NCBI RefSeq assembly: GCF_902167145.1
Contig: NC_050101.1
Span: 113,117,789-113,181,788 of the forward strand
Source of the DNA: Zea mays
Lineage: Eukaryota > Streptophyta > Magnoliopsida > Poales > Poaceae
Direction: 5' to 3'
DNA length: 64,000 nt
Numbering within the stretch: the first letter of the stretch is position 1; each line of letters opens with the position of its first letter. Shown here one piece after another: positions 1-8,703 of this stretch. The position numbers and the translations under genes are program-made. Below the pieces are notes generated by a model. That model did not search any database. It was not told where the DNA came from and saw nothing but the letters and a program-made list of their open reading frames with translations.

Positions 1-1700
1 GGAAAAGGGCAACTGAAGCCTTAGATGAAGGTGAAAAAGAACCAATAAAGAAGAAAATTCAAAAGAAAAAGAAAACTTCTTCTCCGAAGCAACAAATATC
101 CGAAGCGGAAGAAACCCCCGCATCGCCTTCTGCTGCTGTTGTTGGGGAAATTCTGAAGGTAATGACTGAATCCTTACCTACGAAGCTAAGTCCACTAGGT
201 CCTCAACTGACAAAGTTTTTTCAGAAGGACAAGGAGCCCGAGAAATCAAGGAAAACAATCAAGGCAAAGAAACAAAGAATCATTACCGTGACAGAGGTAA
301 TCGACAAAACGCCGCCAAGAGCTTCGGCCCAAAAAACACGAGCGGCTGCAGAGGGAGCAGATATTGAAATTGCACCTTCGGAGGCCGCAGCCGCCGAAAT
401 TACCTCAGCTGAAGATTTTAATTTAGAGAGCACAATTGAACATATTGACCAAATGCTGCTAGACATGGCTGCGGAAGAAGCTGCTACTGCTGTCGGAGAA
501 ACTGTGACCGTAGCGTCAAAGAAAGGAAAAGAAATTGCTGACGAAGCTTCAAAAAACGAAACCTTCGCGTTCCAAAGCTTAGTTGGAGAACATCTAACAA
601 AAGCTGAAATAGAAGAGCTTAAAGAGTATGCCCAATCCTGCGGATACAAATCTGGGGCACTCCTCTTCGGAGGTGTTGATGATGAGAAATTAGAGTGTAT
701 TCGGGACCAAACAGGGGCCAGAGTTATTAGTACTCTGTCCAAGAGTATTGGATTTCCGAAGCTAGAAGCAGATATCAGCCGCTACCGACGACAGCATGTC
801 GTTGGTAGTTTGTTTTACTCCAACTTCAAGGTAAATGACTTGTCCCCTAACTTTTATTGCTCCTAACAAAAACATGTCTGATGAAGGTTGTGTTTGTGTA
901 GAGTATGCTATTGAGCAAGGCCTTGCAAATGCAGCAGGATCTTGAAGATAAAAAGCATGAAGTTATAATTGAAAATTTGGAAAACAAAATAAAGGAACAA
1001 TCAGATGCTTTTGAGAAAAAGAACTTTGAACTCCAGGCAGCCGAAGGTTTACTGGCGGAAGCTGAAGCAAAAATATTAGAACTGAACACGAAGCTTCTCC
1101 GCCAGTCTGAGCAGTTCGAACAAGAAAAACAAGATCTCAATGCAAAACTTGAAGCCGAAGCTCAGCAAAATTCGGATTTGAGAAAACTACTGACAAATCT
1201 TCAAGAGAAATGCCTAGAATTTAGCAACAAGTGCATTCAGCGGCTAAGAAAGATTTTTCATTCAGTTGGAGCTAGCAGCGAAAAATTTACCCCCTCAGCT
1301 GAAGACCTACCACAAACCTTCGAACACATTGAGGGGGAAATTGACGAGCTTGACGAAGTCATAGCTGGGCATGGTGATTTCTGTGCCTGGGTAGCTTCTC
1401 GAGGGACTGCTGCAGCCTTCATGAAGGCTGGCTGCGAACACGGAAAAATTGTCAACAGGCCCAACTTCACCTTATCTCCATCAATCCTGGATGATATGCC
1501 TGACCTCGCCCGAAGCATCTCCAATAGATTTATAAAAATGATATGGACAAAAGGCGGGCGGGAGAAAGCTGGAGACGAAGCACGAAGTCATCTTGAACCA
1601 GTAAGAAATGATACTTCGGAGTTACCTTTTCCTTTGCTCTTGATTTTTACTCATAAACTCTTAATTTATGTAGGATGACGAAGGTGGAGATGATGCCTAA
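1..1700 (+). CDS. Antisense accessory ORF (aORF) of element A, spliced, 5' partial
   Basis: Protein of unknown function encoded opposite to pol. It is open from the left edge (first full codon at base 3). I infer three exons: 1-830, 902-1600 and 1674-1700 (stop TAA 1698-1700), with GT..AG introns 831-901 and 1601-1673. Both junctions keep frame, and the introns contain stops and T-rich tracts. The first intron sits at the same place in the homologous ORF of element B (47464-47537), which supports the model. The N-terminal visible part is Lys/Ala/Glu-rich. The middle aligns with element B (motif KSIGFPKLE against KSIGFSKLE). Exon 2 begins with a long coiled coil rich in Glu, Lys and Gln, and then has a conserved GDFCAWVASRGTAAAFMKAGC block. 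Antisense ORFs at this position are known in Tat-lineage elements; their role is not established. In the visible portion no frame break is seen. Confidence 0.75.
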
Positions 1701-1949
1701 ATTATGTCGTCGAAGCTGAAACTTAATGAAGATCAGTAGAAGTGTACTGTAGAAAAATTCAGGATATTTTTGTAACAATTCTTGTAAACACAACTAGACT
1801 ATCTTCAAGGAACTTTGTACATACCTTGTAATATATTCTTACCCTTTGCTTGAGGCGCTTTGTTGTGGACGAAATCAGTATTTTGAGCTGAAGGCGAAAA
1901 AACACCTTCCCTTCTTTTCGTACACAACGAAGCCTAAAAGGTCGCTTCC

Positions 1950-2175
1950 TCTTTTTGCCGAAGCTTTGCTTTTTTGTACATGACAAAACATAAAAGACTA
2001 CTTCTCCTTTCTGCCAAAGCTTTTCTGTACAAAACATTAAAAACTACTTTTCTTTTCTGCCGAAGCCTTCCTTTACAAAACATAAAAAACTACTTCTCTT
2101 TTCTGCCGAAGCTTTCCTTTACAAAACATAAAAAACCACTTCTCTTTTCTGCCGAAGCTTTCCTTTACATGACAA
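1950..2175 (+). repeat. Short tandem repeats (~45-55 bp) in element A spacer
   Basis: About four degenerate units containing TTCTGCCGAAGCTTTCCTTT and an AAAACATAAAA(G/A)ACTACTTCTC segment follow one another. Units differ by small indels such as an inserted CATGA. The short ORF across them is low-complexity and not a gene. Confidence 0.7.
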
Positions 2176-2483
2176 AACATAAAAGACTACTACTCTTTTA
2201 CACAATGATTCATAAAAATCCAGTTCTCCCTTATACTGAAACTTTTCTTTGTGCCAAAGCAACGGAACTTTTCACTTTTGCACACAACATAGCGTAACAA
2301 GTCATAAAAAGGCACTTCTCCGAAGCTTTTTTGCCGAAGCAGCCACTTGGGAACACAAATGCTATGAATGAATGCTTATGCATGCGAATGTTATGATGTA
2401 ATGTAATGCACGAATGAATGTCCGAAGCATATGTCCGAAGCCATATTGTCAGGCATTACTTGGAAACAACCACACATTAGCTC

Positions 2484-2757
2484 TGCATTCCCTTAGGAAC
2501 GACTTTGGAGCTTCTTCGCCTCTTACTTAGGCAATATCAGCGTTGACTTTTCGCTGTAAGCTCTGCATCCCCTTAGGGACGTCTTTGGAGCTTCTTCGTC
2601 TTTTACTTTGACGGTATAAGCTCTGCATTCCCTTGGGAACGTCTTTGGAGCTTCTTCGCCTTTTACTTTCGGCGGAATCAGCGTTGACTTTTCGCTGTAA
2701 GCTCTGCATCCCCTTAGGGACGTCTTCGGAGCTTTTTCTCTTTTTCAGTTTCGGCAC
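2484..2757 (+). repeat. Tandem repeat of CTCTGCATCCCCTTAGGGAC units in element A
   Basis: Four units begin CTCTGCAT(C/T)CCCTTRGGRACG(A/T)C, each followed by TTTGGAGCTTCTTCG. Units alternate in length because of a GCGTTGACTTTTCGCTGTAAG insert. Closely related units recur eight or so times in element B at 49015-49405. Confidence 0.8.
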
Positions 2758-2922
2758 TCGATGGTGCGCTCTCAGCTTTTACATGTACATCTTTGGGGGA
2801 TTTTGCTCTTATAAAACTAAAAAGAAAAATTACATGTGATGGCCCCATTAAAAACCTTTCTCCCCCTTTAGAAAGGAAAAGGGTGCCATGAAAAAGAAAA
2901 GAAAAGTCAAAATTACATCGAG

Positions 2923-5900
2923 TTATACATAAAACCGCCGAAGCTCATCCGCATTCCAAGATCTTGGAATTTCATTGCCATCCATGTCCTTCAGTCTGTA
3001 CGAACCAGGCCTTGACGAAGATGCTACTAAGAAAGGCCCTTCCCATTTTAGTTGCAATTTGCCCACTGTATCCGGATTGGCCACTCTCCGAAGCACCAAG
3101 TGTCCTGGCTCAATATTTTTTAGCCGGACCTTTCTATCTCGCCATTTAACTGTTTCAGCCTGGTACTTATTGATATTCTCCACGGCCTGGAGCCTGATCC
3201 CTTCTAAGGCATCTTTTTCCACGAGACAAGTATCTTCGGGACCTGATTCTGCCGAAGCTACCACTCTTATTGATCCAGCTTTGGCCTCTTCCGGGGTTAT
3301 TGCTTCGTCACCAAATAACAACTTAAATGGGGTAAAGCCTGTAGATCTTGATGCTGTTGTGTTATGGCTCCATACCACTTTGGTAAGCTGATCTGGCCAC
3401 TTTCCCCTTGGTTGATTGAAGATTAGCTTCATTATTCCTGTCATTATGATGCCGTTGGCCCTTTCAACAAGCCCATTTGACTCCGGGTGCCTAACTGACG
3501 CAAAGTGGATCTTCGTGCCAATTTGATCACAAAAATTTCTGAATTCTTCGGAGTCAAATTGTGTTCCATTATCTACAGTTATAGCCTTCGGCACTCCGAA
3601 GCGACAGACAATATTCTGCCAGAAAAATTTTTGGACAGTGGCCGAAGTTATTGTAGCTAATGGCTTCGCCTCAATCCACTTGGAAAAATATTCCACAGCA
3701 ACTACAACATATTTCAGATTGCCTTGAGCTGGTGGTAATGGGCCCAGCAAATCGAGGCCCCACCTTTGCAATGGCCAGATGGGTTGTATTAGCTGTGTCA
3801 AAGACGAAGGCTGTTTTTGATCTCTTGCACATTTCTGACAACCTTCGCACTTTTGAACTAACTCAGCTGCATCCGAAGCTGCCTTCGGCCAATAAAATCC
3901 TTGACGGAACACTTTTCCAAGTAACGGCCTGGATCCGATGTGGGATCCACAAAGGCCTGCATGTATCTCCTTCATCAACTCTATACCTTCGGCTCTAGAC
4001 AAGCACTTGAGCAGCGGGGCACAAACTCCATGCTTGTATAACTCCCCTTCTATAATGATATACGGGCGAGCTCTTGCCTCTATTCTTTTATTATAAGCTT
4101 CGTCATCTGATAGAAAGTTGCCCTGAAGGTAAGAAATTATTTCAGTTCTCCAATCTTCACTGTACACAGGGGAAATAGTAAGAACTGCTCTTTCAAGTAA
4201 CTCTACTGAAGGTGCCTTTATTGTTTCGAAGAATACATCCGAAGGTAACGGCAGCCCCTGTGCTGCAGACCTGGCTAACAAATCAGCATGTTCATTTTGC
4301 CCTCGAGGGATATTCTTAACAGAAAATCCTTCGAAGGAAGCTTCGATCCTTCGGACTGTGTCTAGGTATTTTTCAAGCTTCGGGTCTTTAGCCTTGCAAC
4401 TTTTGTCAATATGACCCGCAACAATCTGAGAATCAGTTTTAAGGATCGCCCTCCTGATCCCCATCGCCTTTAGTTTCCGAAGACCCAGGAGCAAGGCTTC
4501 GTACTCAGCAATATTATTTGTGCAGCTGAAATCCAGTCTTGCTGCATAGCAAGTTTTAACCTTGGACGGTGAAACCAAAACAGCAGCTGCTCCTGCTCCG
4601 AAGGTTCCCCAGGAGCCATCACAAAACACTGTCCAAGCTTCGGCATCTTTATTCGCTTCTTCGCCCTGAGCCCCTGGCGTCCAGTCGGCAATAAAATCTG
4701 CCAATGCTTGAGACTGGATCGAGGATCTGTGCACATAATCAATGTAAAATTCATTAAGCTCCGCAGCCCATTTTCCAATTCGGCCAGTAGCTTCTTTATT
4801 TCTCATGATATCTTTCAACGGCTGCGAAGAAGGAACAATAATATTATATGCCTGAAAATAATGCCGAAGCTTCCTGGATGCCATTAGAACGGCATACAAC
4901 ACCTTCTCCAGTTCTGTATAATTTTTCTTTGAGACTCTAAGGACTTCAGATACAAAATATACTGGGACCTGCTTCTTGATTTGTCCATCAAACTTCTCCT
5001 GCACAAGTGCCGCACTTACTGCTGAGTGCGAAGCTGCCACATACAACAACAGAGGAGCCCCTGGCACTGGTGGAGTTAATGTTGTTAGATCTATCAGGTA
5101 TTGCTTGAGTTCTTCGAAAGCTTTTTGTTGAGCTGGGCCCCATTGAAAGACTTCAGCTGATTTTAGCACCTCGAAGAAGGGTAGATTTCTTTCCGCTGAT
5201 CTGGATATAAATCTGTTAAGAGATGCCAGTCTTCCTGTCAATCTTTGGGCCCCCTTTCTTGTGGTTGGTGGCTCCATTCGAAGTATAGCTTCGATTTTAT
5301 TTGGGTTAGCTTCAATTCCCTTTGTTGAAACCAAGCATCCAAGGAACTTACCCTTCTTCACTCCAAAGACACATTTTTCTGGATTCAGCTTCAGACCAGC
5401 TTGTCTGAAGCTGGCGAAGGTCTCCTGCAGATCAGCAATATGGTCTTCTTGCTTCGTGCTTTTTACAATAATGTCATCAACATAGGTCAACACATTTCTG
5501 CCTATCTGAGATTGGAGAACCTTCGCAGTCATCCTGCTGAAACTCCCTCCAGCATTCTTAAGCCCCTCAGGCATCCGAAGATAGCAATATGTACCACTTG
5601 GGGTTATGAAACTAGTCTTCGGCTCATCCTCCTTTTTCATCCAGATTTGATGATAGCCTGAGTAACAATCCAGGAGACTCATGAGTTCCGAAGAAGCTGC
5701 TGCATCAACTAAAGAGTCTATCCTTGGCAGCGGGAACTCATCCTTCGGACAAGCCTTGTTGAGATCTGTGAAATCAATACACATTCTCCACTTTCCATTG
5801 GCCTTCTTCACCATAACAGTGTTAGCTAGCCATTCTGGATACTTCACTTCTCTGATAACTCCTGCACTTAGGAGTCTTTTTACTTCGTTGCGAGCCCCTT

Positions 5901-6876
5901 CGGCCTTGTCATCAGACATTTTCCGAAGCCTCTGCTTGCGGGGTCTGAAGGATGGGTCAACATTGAGCGAATGTTCAATAACATCCCGATTCACTCCACA
6001 AAGATCATTGGCTGACCATGCAAAAACATCTTTATTGTTGAATAGAAACCTTATCAAGGTTTTCTCTTGATCTTCAGATAATTGCGAGCCCAATAGCACC
6101 TTCTGCTCTGCTATATCTTCACACAGCAGCATGGGCTTCGGCTGATCAGCCGAAGCTGCTTTTTCCCTCCTGAACTTATACTGTTCACAAGCTTCAACTC
6201 CATCTATATTATGGATTGCCTTGGAATCAGTCCAGCTTCCTTCGGCCCTTCTGGCAGCTTCCTGACTCCCATGAATAGCAATAGGCCCTTGGTCCGAAGG
6301 TATCTTCATGCAGAGATAAGCTGGGTGAAGAATTGCTTCAAAAGCATTTAGGGTACCACGACCAATGATGGCGTTGTAGGGGTATTCCATGTCAACAATA
6401 TCAAACACAATTTGCTCAGTCCTTGTGTTATTAACAAATCCGAAGGTTACCGGCATGGTAATCTTCCCGAGTGCCACAATCTGCCGCCCTCCGAAGCCAC
6501 AAAGAGGGTGCGTAGCATCATGAATCTTGTCTTCAGGCTCTTGCATCTGTCTGAAGGCTTTGGCAAATATAATGTCAGCTGCACTGCCTGTGTCAACTAG
6601 GACATTGTGAACCAGAAACCCTTTGATCACACAAGAAATGACCATAGCATCATTGTGAGGATAGTCTTTGAGCTGAAGATCTTCCTGAGAGAAAGTAATT
6701 GGAATGTGAGACCATTTTGACTTAATGAAGGGTCCCTGCACTCCAACATGCTGCACCCTTCTCTGAGCCTCCTTCTTCTGCTTTTTGTTAGCTGGCTCTG
6801 AGCAAGAACCGCCTGTTATCGGGAGCACCAGCTTCGAAGCCGAAGCAGCTCCAGCTTGAGTGTTGAACGAAGCCAT
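2923..6876 (-). CDS. Pol polyprotein of element A (protease-RT-RNase H-aRNase H-integrase), gag-less
   Basis: Uninterrupted 1317-residue ORF. Domains in order: aspartic protease (VLVDTGSAADIIF, about residues 92-105); reverse transcriptase with catalytic YVDD (about residue 500); the RT-linked RNase H; a linker and second RNase H (WTVFCDGSWG ... NNIAEYEAL ... TDSQ ... HADLLA); integrase with an HHCC-type zinc region (CEGCQKC); and a catalytic D-D-E triad in WGLDLLGP, VDNGTQF and ESNGLVERAN. The dual RNase H fits the Tat lineage. One unusual site is MPEGLKNAGG, where MPFGLKNAGA is usual. The start ATG is 27 nt downstream of the primer site, so protease is nearly N-terminal and no gag precedes it. 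Enzymatic motifs look intact, but activity is not shown. Particle formation would need gag in trans. Confidence 0.9.
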   Translation of the reverse strand: MASFNTQAGAASASKLVLPITGGSCSEPANKKQKKEAQRRVQHVGVQGPFIKSKWSHIPITFSQEDLQLKDYPHNDAMVISCVIKGFLVHNVLVDTGSAADIIFAKAFRQMQEPEDKIHDATHPLCGFGGRQIVALGKITMPVTFGFVNNTRTEQIVFDIVDMEYPYNAIIGRGTLNAFEAILHPAYLCMKIPSDQGPIAIHGSQEAARRAEGSWTDSKAIHNIDGVEACEQYKFRREKAASADQPKPMLLCEDIAEQKVLLGSQLSEDQEKTLIRFLFNNKDVFAWSANDLCGVNRDVIEHSLNVDPSFRPRKQRLRKMSDDKAEGARNEVKRLLSAGVIREVKYPEWLANTVMVKKANGKWRMCIDFTDLNKACPKDEFPLPRIDSLVDAAASSELMSLLDCYSGYHQIWMKKEDEPKTSFITPSGTYCYLRMPEGLKNAGGSFSRMTAKVLQSQIGRNVLTYVDDIIVKSTKQEDHIADLQETFASFRQAGLKLNPEKCVFGVKKGKFLGCLVSTKGIEANPNKIEAILRMEPPTTRKGAQRLTGRLASLNRFISRSAERNLPFFEVLKSAEVFQWGPAQQKAFEELKQYLIDLTTLTPPVPGAPLLLYVAASHSAVSAALVQEKFDGQIKKQVPVYFVSEVLRVSKKNYTELEKVLYAVLMASRKLRHYFQAYNIIVPSSQPLKDIMRNKEATGRIGKWAAELNEFYIDYVHRSSIQSQALADFIADWTPGAQGEEANKDAEAWTVFCDGSWGTFGAGAAAVLVSPSKVKTCYAARLDFSCTNNIAEYEALLLGLRKLKAMGIRRAILKTDSQIVAGHIDKSCKAKDPKLEKYLDTVRRIEASFEGFSVKNIPRGQNEHADLLARSAAQGLPLPSDVFFETIKAPSVELLERAVLTISPVYSEDWRTEIISYLQGNFLSDDEAYNKRIEARARPYIIIEGELYKHGVCAPLLKCLSRAEGIELMKEIHAGLCGSHIGSRPLLGKVFRQGFYWPKAASDAAELVQKCEGCQKCARDQKQPSSLTQLIQPIWPLQRWGLDLLGPLPPAQGNLKYVVVAVEYFSKWIEAKPLATITSATVQKFFWQNIVCRFGVPKAITVDNGTQFDSEEFRNFCDQIGTKIHFASVRHPESNGLVERANGIIMTGIMKLIFNQPRGKWPDQLTKVVWSHNTTASRSTGFTPFKLLFGDEAITPEEAKAGSIRVVASAESGPEDTCLVEKDALEGIRLQAVENINKYQAETVKWRDRKVRLKNIEPGHLVLRRVANPDTVGKLQLKWEGPFLVASSSRPGSYRLKDMDGNEIPRSWNADELRRFYV

Positions 6877-6903
6877 CAGCTCAGAAAGGTGGAAGTGAGT
6901 TGA

Positions 6904-6920
6904 CCGGAGGTGGGCGCCAA
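6904..6920 (-). other. Primer-binding site of element A
   Basis: On the minus strand the bases directly after the LTR read TTGGCGCCCACCTCCGG. The TGGCGCC start is the usual complement of a tRNA CCA tail. The same 17 bases occur in element B at 51114-51130. I do not assign the tRNA. Confidence 0.75.
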
Positions 6921-7500
6921 TGTTGGGGACTTGTTCTCAAATGCTAAGAATTAAGAACAAGGCAACACAAAAAATGTTAAGTGTTAAGATCCTTCGTCCT
7001 CCATAACGATATATCCCTTCGGGATATAAAGCATCTCGGACGAAGGTTACGAAGGACATACCTTCGTAAGCATAACAACGAAGAATGAAGCATTCACATA
7101 AATTATAGAATAAACATTTAAATATTGTCATAGAATTATCTATACTTGTATTAATGAATATAAATGACTTTAATTTACAAATGTACCTTCGGTCCTGTGG
7201 AAGGCAGAAGTATAAGCGTGATGCGAAAGCAAATGACAGGTTCACGTGAACAGTACAGAGGTACTGTTCATCTATTTATAGGCACAGGTCGCAGCCTGTG
7301 ACAAATTACAATTATGTCCCTTGCGAAAGTTTACAGCATTGACTCAGACCTATATGTATAAAAAGGTCATTCTATCTCTATGTCGGTTTAAAACGCCGAA
7401 GCTCCATGAAAAGGGACCTTCGGCCATCTCTTGGAGACGACTTCAGCCGAAGCTGTTTCTTCGTGTGAGACCTTCGGCGCACCGAAGCACAACCCCAACA
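6921..7500 (-). mobile_element. LTR of element A (580 bp; 5' LTR in element sense)
   Basis: The LTR runs from TGTTGGGGAC to CCCCAACA on the plus strand. The first ~90 bases match the element B LTRs closely and the rest more loosely. A plus-strand TATTTATA at 7273-7280 (antisense to pol) is conserved with both B LTRs. Confidence 0.85.
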
Positions 7501-8614
7501 CCTCCACAAGCCGACCACAAAGGTCAAGGCAATCTCTTCTCAAAACTGCTCAAGGAGCGGGTGATACAAACTTCTTGGGGTCGTCCACAGATTTGGAGAC
7601 TCCCAAGCAACCTCTAACCGTCAAGGAACACGAGGTTCCAAGAGTAACAAATCCGCACACGGTTAAGTTTGCAACGAGCTCAAGAACAAGAGAATGGGAG
7701 AATCGAGATGAAATTGACAGCGAGTTCGATCGAGTTCACCTCACACCAAGGGTCCTTCAAATGATTGAAGGAGATGCGATTGCGGGTGTGAGAGGTGAAG
7801 TGAATGCTCTTGTTTGAGGGTTGGTCAGCCAAAGATTCGTGGGAGAGGCAGAAGTAAATGAGAGAGAGAGTGTGAGGGGGTATATAAAGGATCCCCCAAA
7901 AGCTGGCAGCCGTTGGGAGAAAGTGGGCAAAAACCGGTTGAACCGGTTTTCAAACCGGTTGAACCGGTTTCTGCCAGGGGGATCCCGGTCCACTGGTCTA
8001 CTCAGCCGGACACTGGACAGGTTTCAAAACCGGCTGAGTAGGGACAAATTTCGGCTCAACCGGTTTCTGAAAAATATCTGCTGCGACTTTTCTGACAGCT
8101 CTGACTGTCAGACAGGTCAGAGCAGAGGTGGCAGGGTGAACAGTACCGAAACCGGTTGAACCGGTTTCAGGACCGGTTGAATCGGTTTTGGGGGCTGAAA
8201 CCAAACTTTGAGAATTTTGAAGAGAACAAAGGGGGAGACTTTGTGGGAAGTGAAATTTGTTTTTCTCAAGAGCATTCATGATCTGGGAAAAATGATCTCA
8301 AAGGAGTTTTCAAAAGAATTGAACTTGGCTCGTTTCACAACTTACTTAACCGTCGCGGATCCCTCTTAATTGTACGGCGATTCCTATGACTCAAGAATTA
8401 TAAACTTAGCACCGCCGTTGTTTCATAGCACTTGGAGCACGCCATTTGATGTGGAATTTTAAATCCGCTGTGCTTTATACTTTTATGCTCGTAGGATCTG
8501 TGCTTCTCCTGTCTGTAGAAATACTGTGTACATACTAGGAGCAAACTTGTTAGAATCTTAGTTTGTTTTGTCATTAATCACCAAAACCCTCAATTAGGGT
8601 TGATTGCACTTACA
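7501..8614 (-). mobile_element. Truncated SIRE-type Copia LTR fragment
   Basis: On the minus strand this begins TGTAAGTGCAATCAACCC and continues with GGGTTTTGGTGATTAATGAC, a start typical of grass SIRE-lineage LTRs. It has a palindrome array, then TTTATATACCCCCTCACA (minus strand, about 7876-7893) as a TATA region. The 3' portion is missing at the element A boundary at 7500/7501, so A probably inserted into it or truncated it. No coding region is visible. Confidence 0.6.
7931..8190. repeat. Array of AACCGGTT palindromes in the Copia LTR
   Basis: At least eight copies or variants of (A)ACCGGTT(G/T), several in the form ACCGGTTGAACCGGTT, lie upstream of the LTR's TATA region on the minus strand. 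They resemble regulatory palindrome arrays rather than coding sequence. Confidence 0.75.
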
Positions 8615-8703
8615 AGGTCGCAACACGAGCAGGGTAGCAGAGTGTCAGCTACGTGTTAATTAGGTGGCGAGGAGCTAGGGAACAATGACGCGATGAGGAT
8701 TCT
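8615..8703. other. Flank between Copia LTR and chromovirus
   Basis: Short unclassified sequence. Its last five bases, ATTCT (8699-8703), are the left target-site duplication of the next element. Confidence 0.7.

Larger units (their letters stand above)
1701..2922. other. Non-coding spacer between the converging aORF and pol of element A
   Basis: Apart from the two tandem-repeat blocks listed separately, this stretch is AT-rich and littered with CCGAAGC/GCTTCGG motifs. I see no coding region. It should contain the 3' ends and poly(A) signals of both converging transcripts. Confidence 0.6.
1..7500 (-). mobile_element. Element A: Tat-lineage Ty3/gypsy retrotransposon lacking gag (left end outside window)
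   Basis: Sense orientation is minus. From right to left: LTR 6921-7500, primer site 6904-6920, pol ORF 6876-2923, tandem repeats 2484-2757 and 1950-2175, and an antisense ORF on the plus strand (1-1700). The second LTR lies beyond the left edge. The Tat lineage is inferred from the antisense ORF, the second (plant-type) RNase H domain and the TTGGCGCC primer site. The pol start codon is only 27 nt from the primer site, so there is no room for gag. LTR ends, primer site, repeats and antisense ORF are shared with element B at 44452-51797. If the right boundary is correct, the target duplication should begin CCTCC (7501-7505). Confidence 0.85.

Noticed and set aside
2527..2757. Minus-strand ORF encoding repeated DVPKGMQSLQRKVN units
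   Set aside because: It is the translated tandem repeat; no such frame persists in element B.
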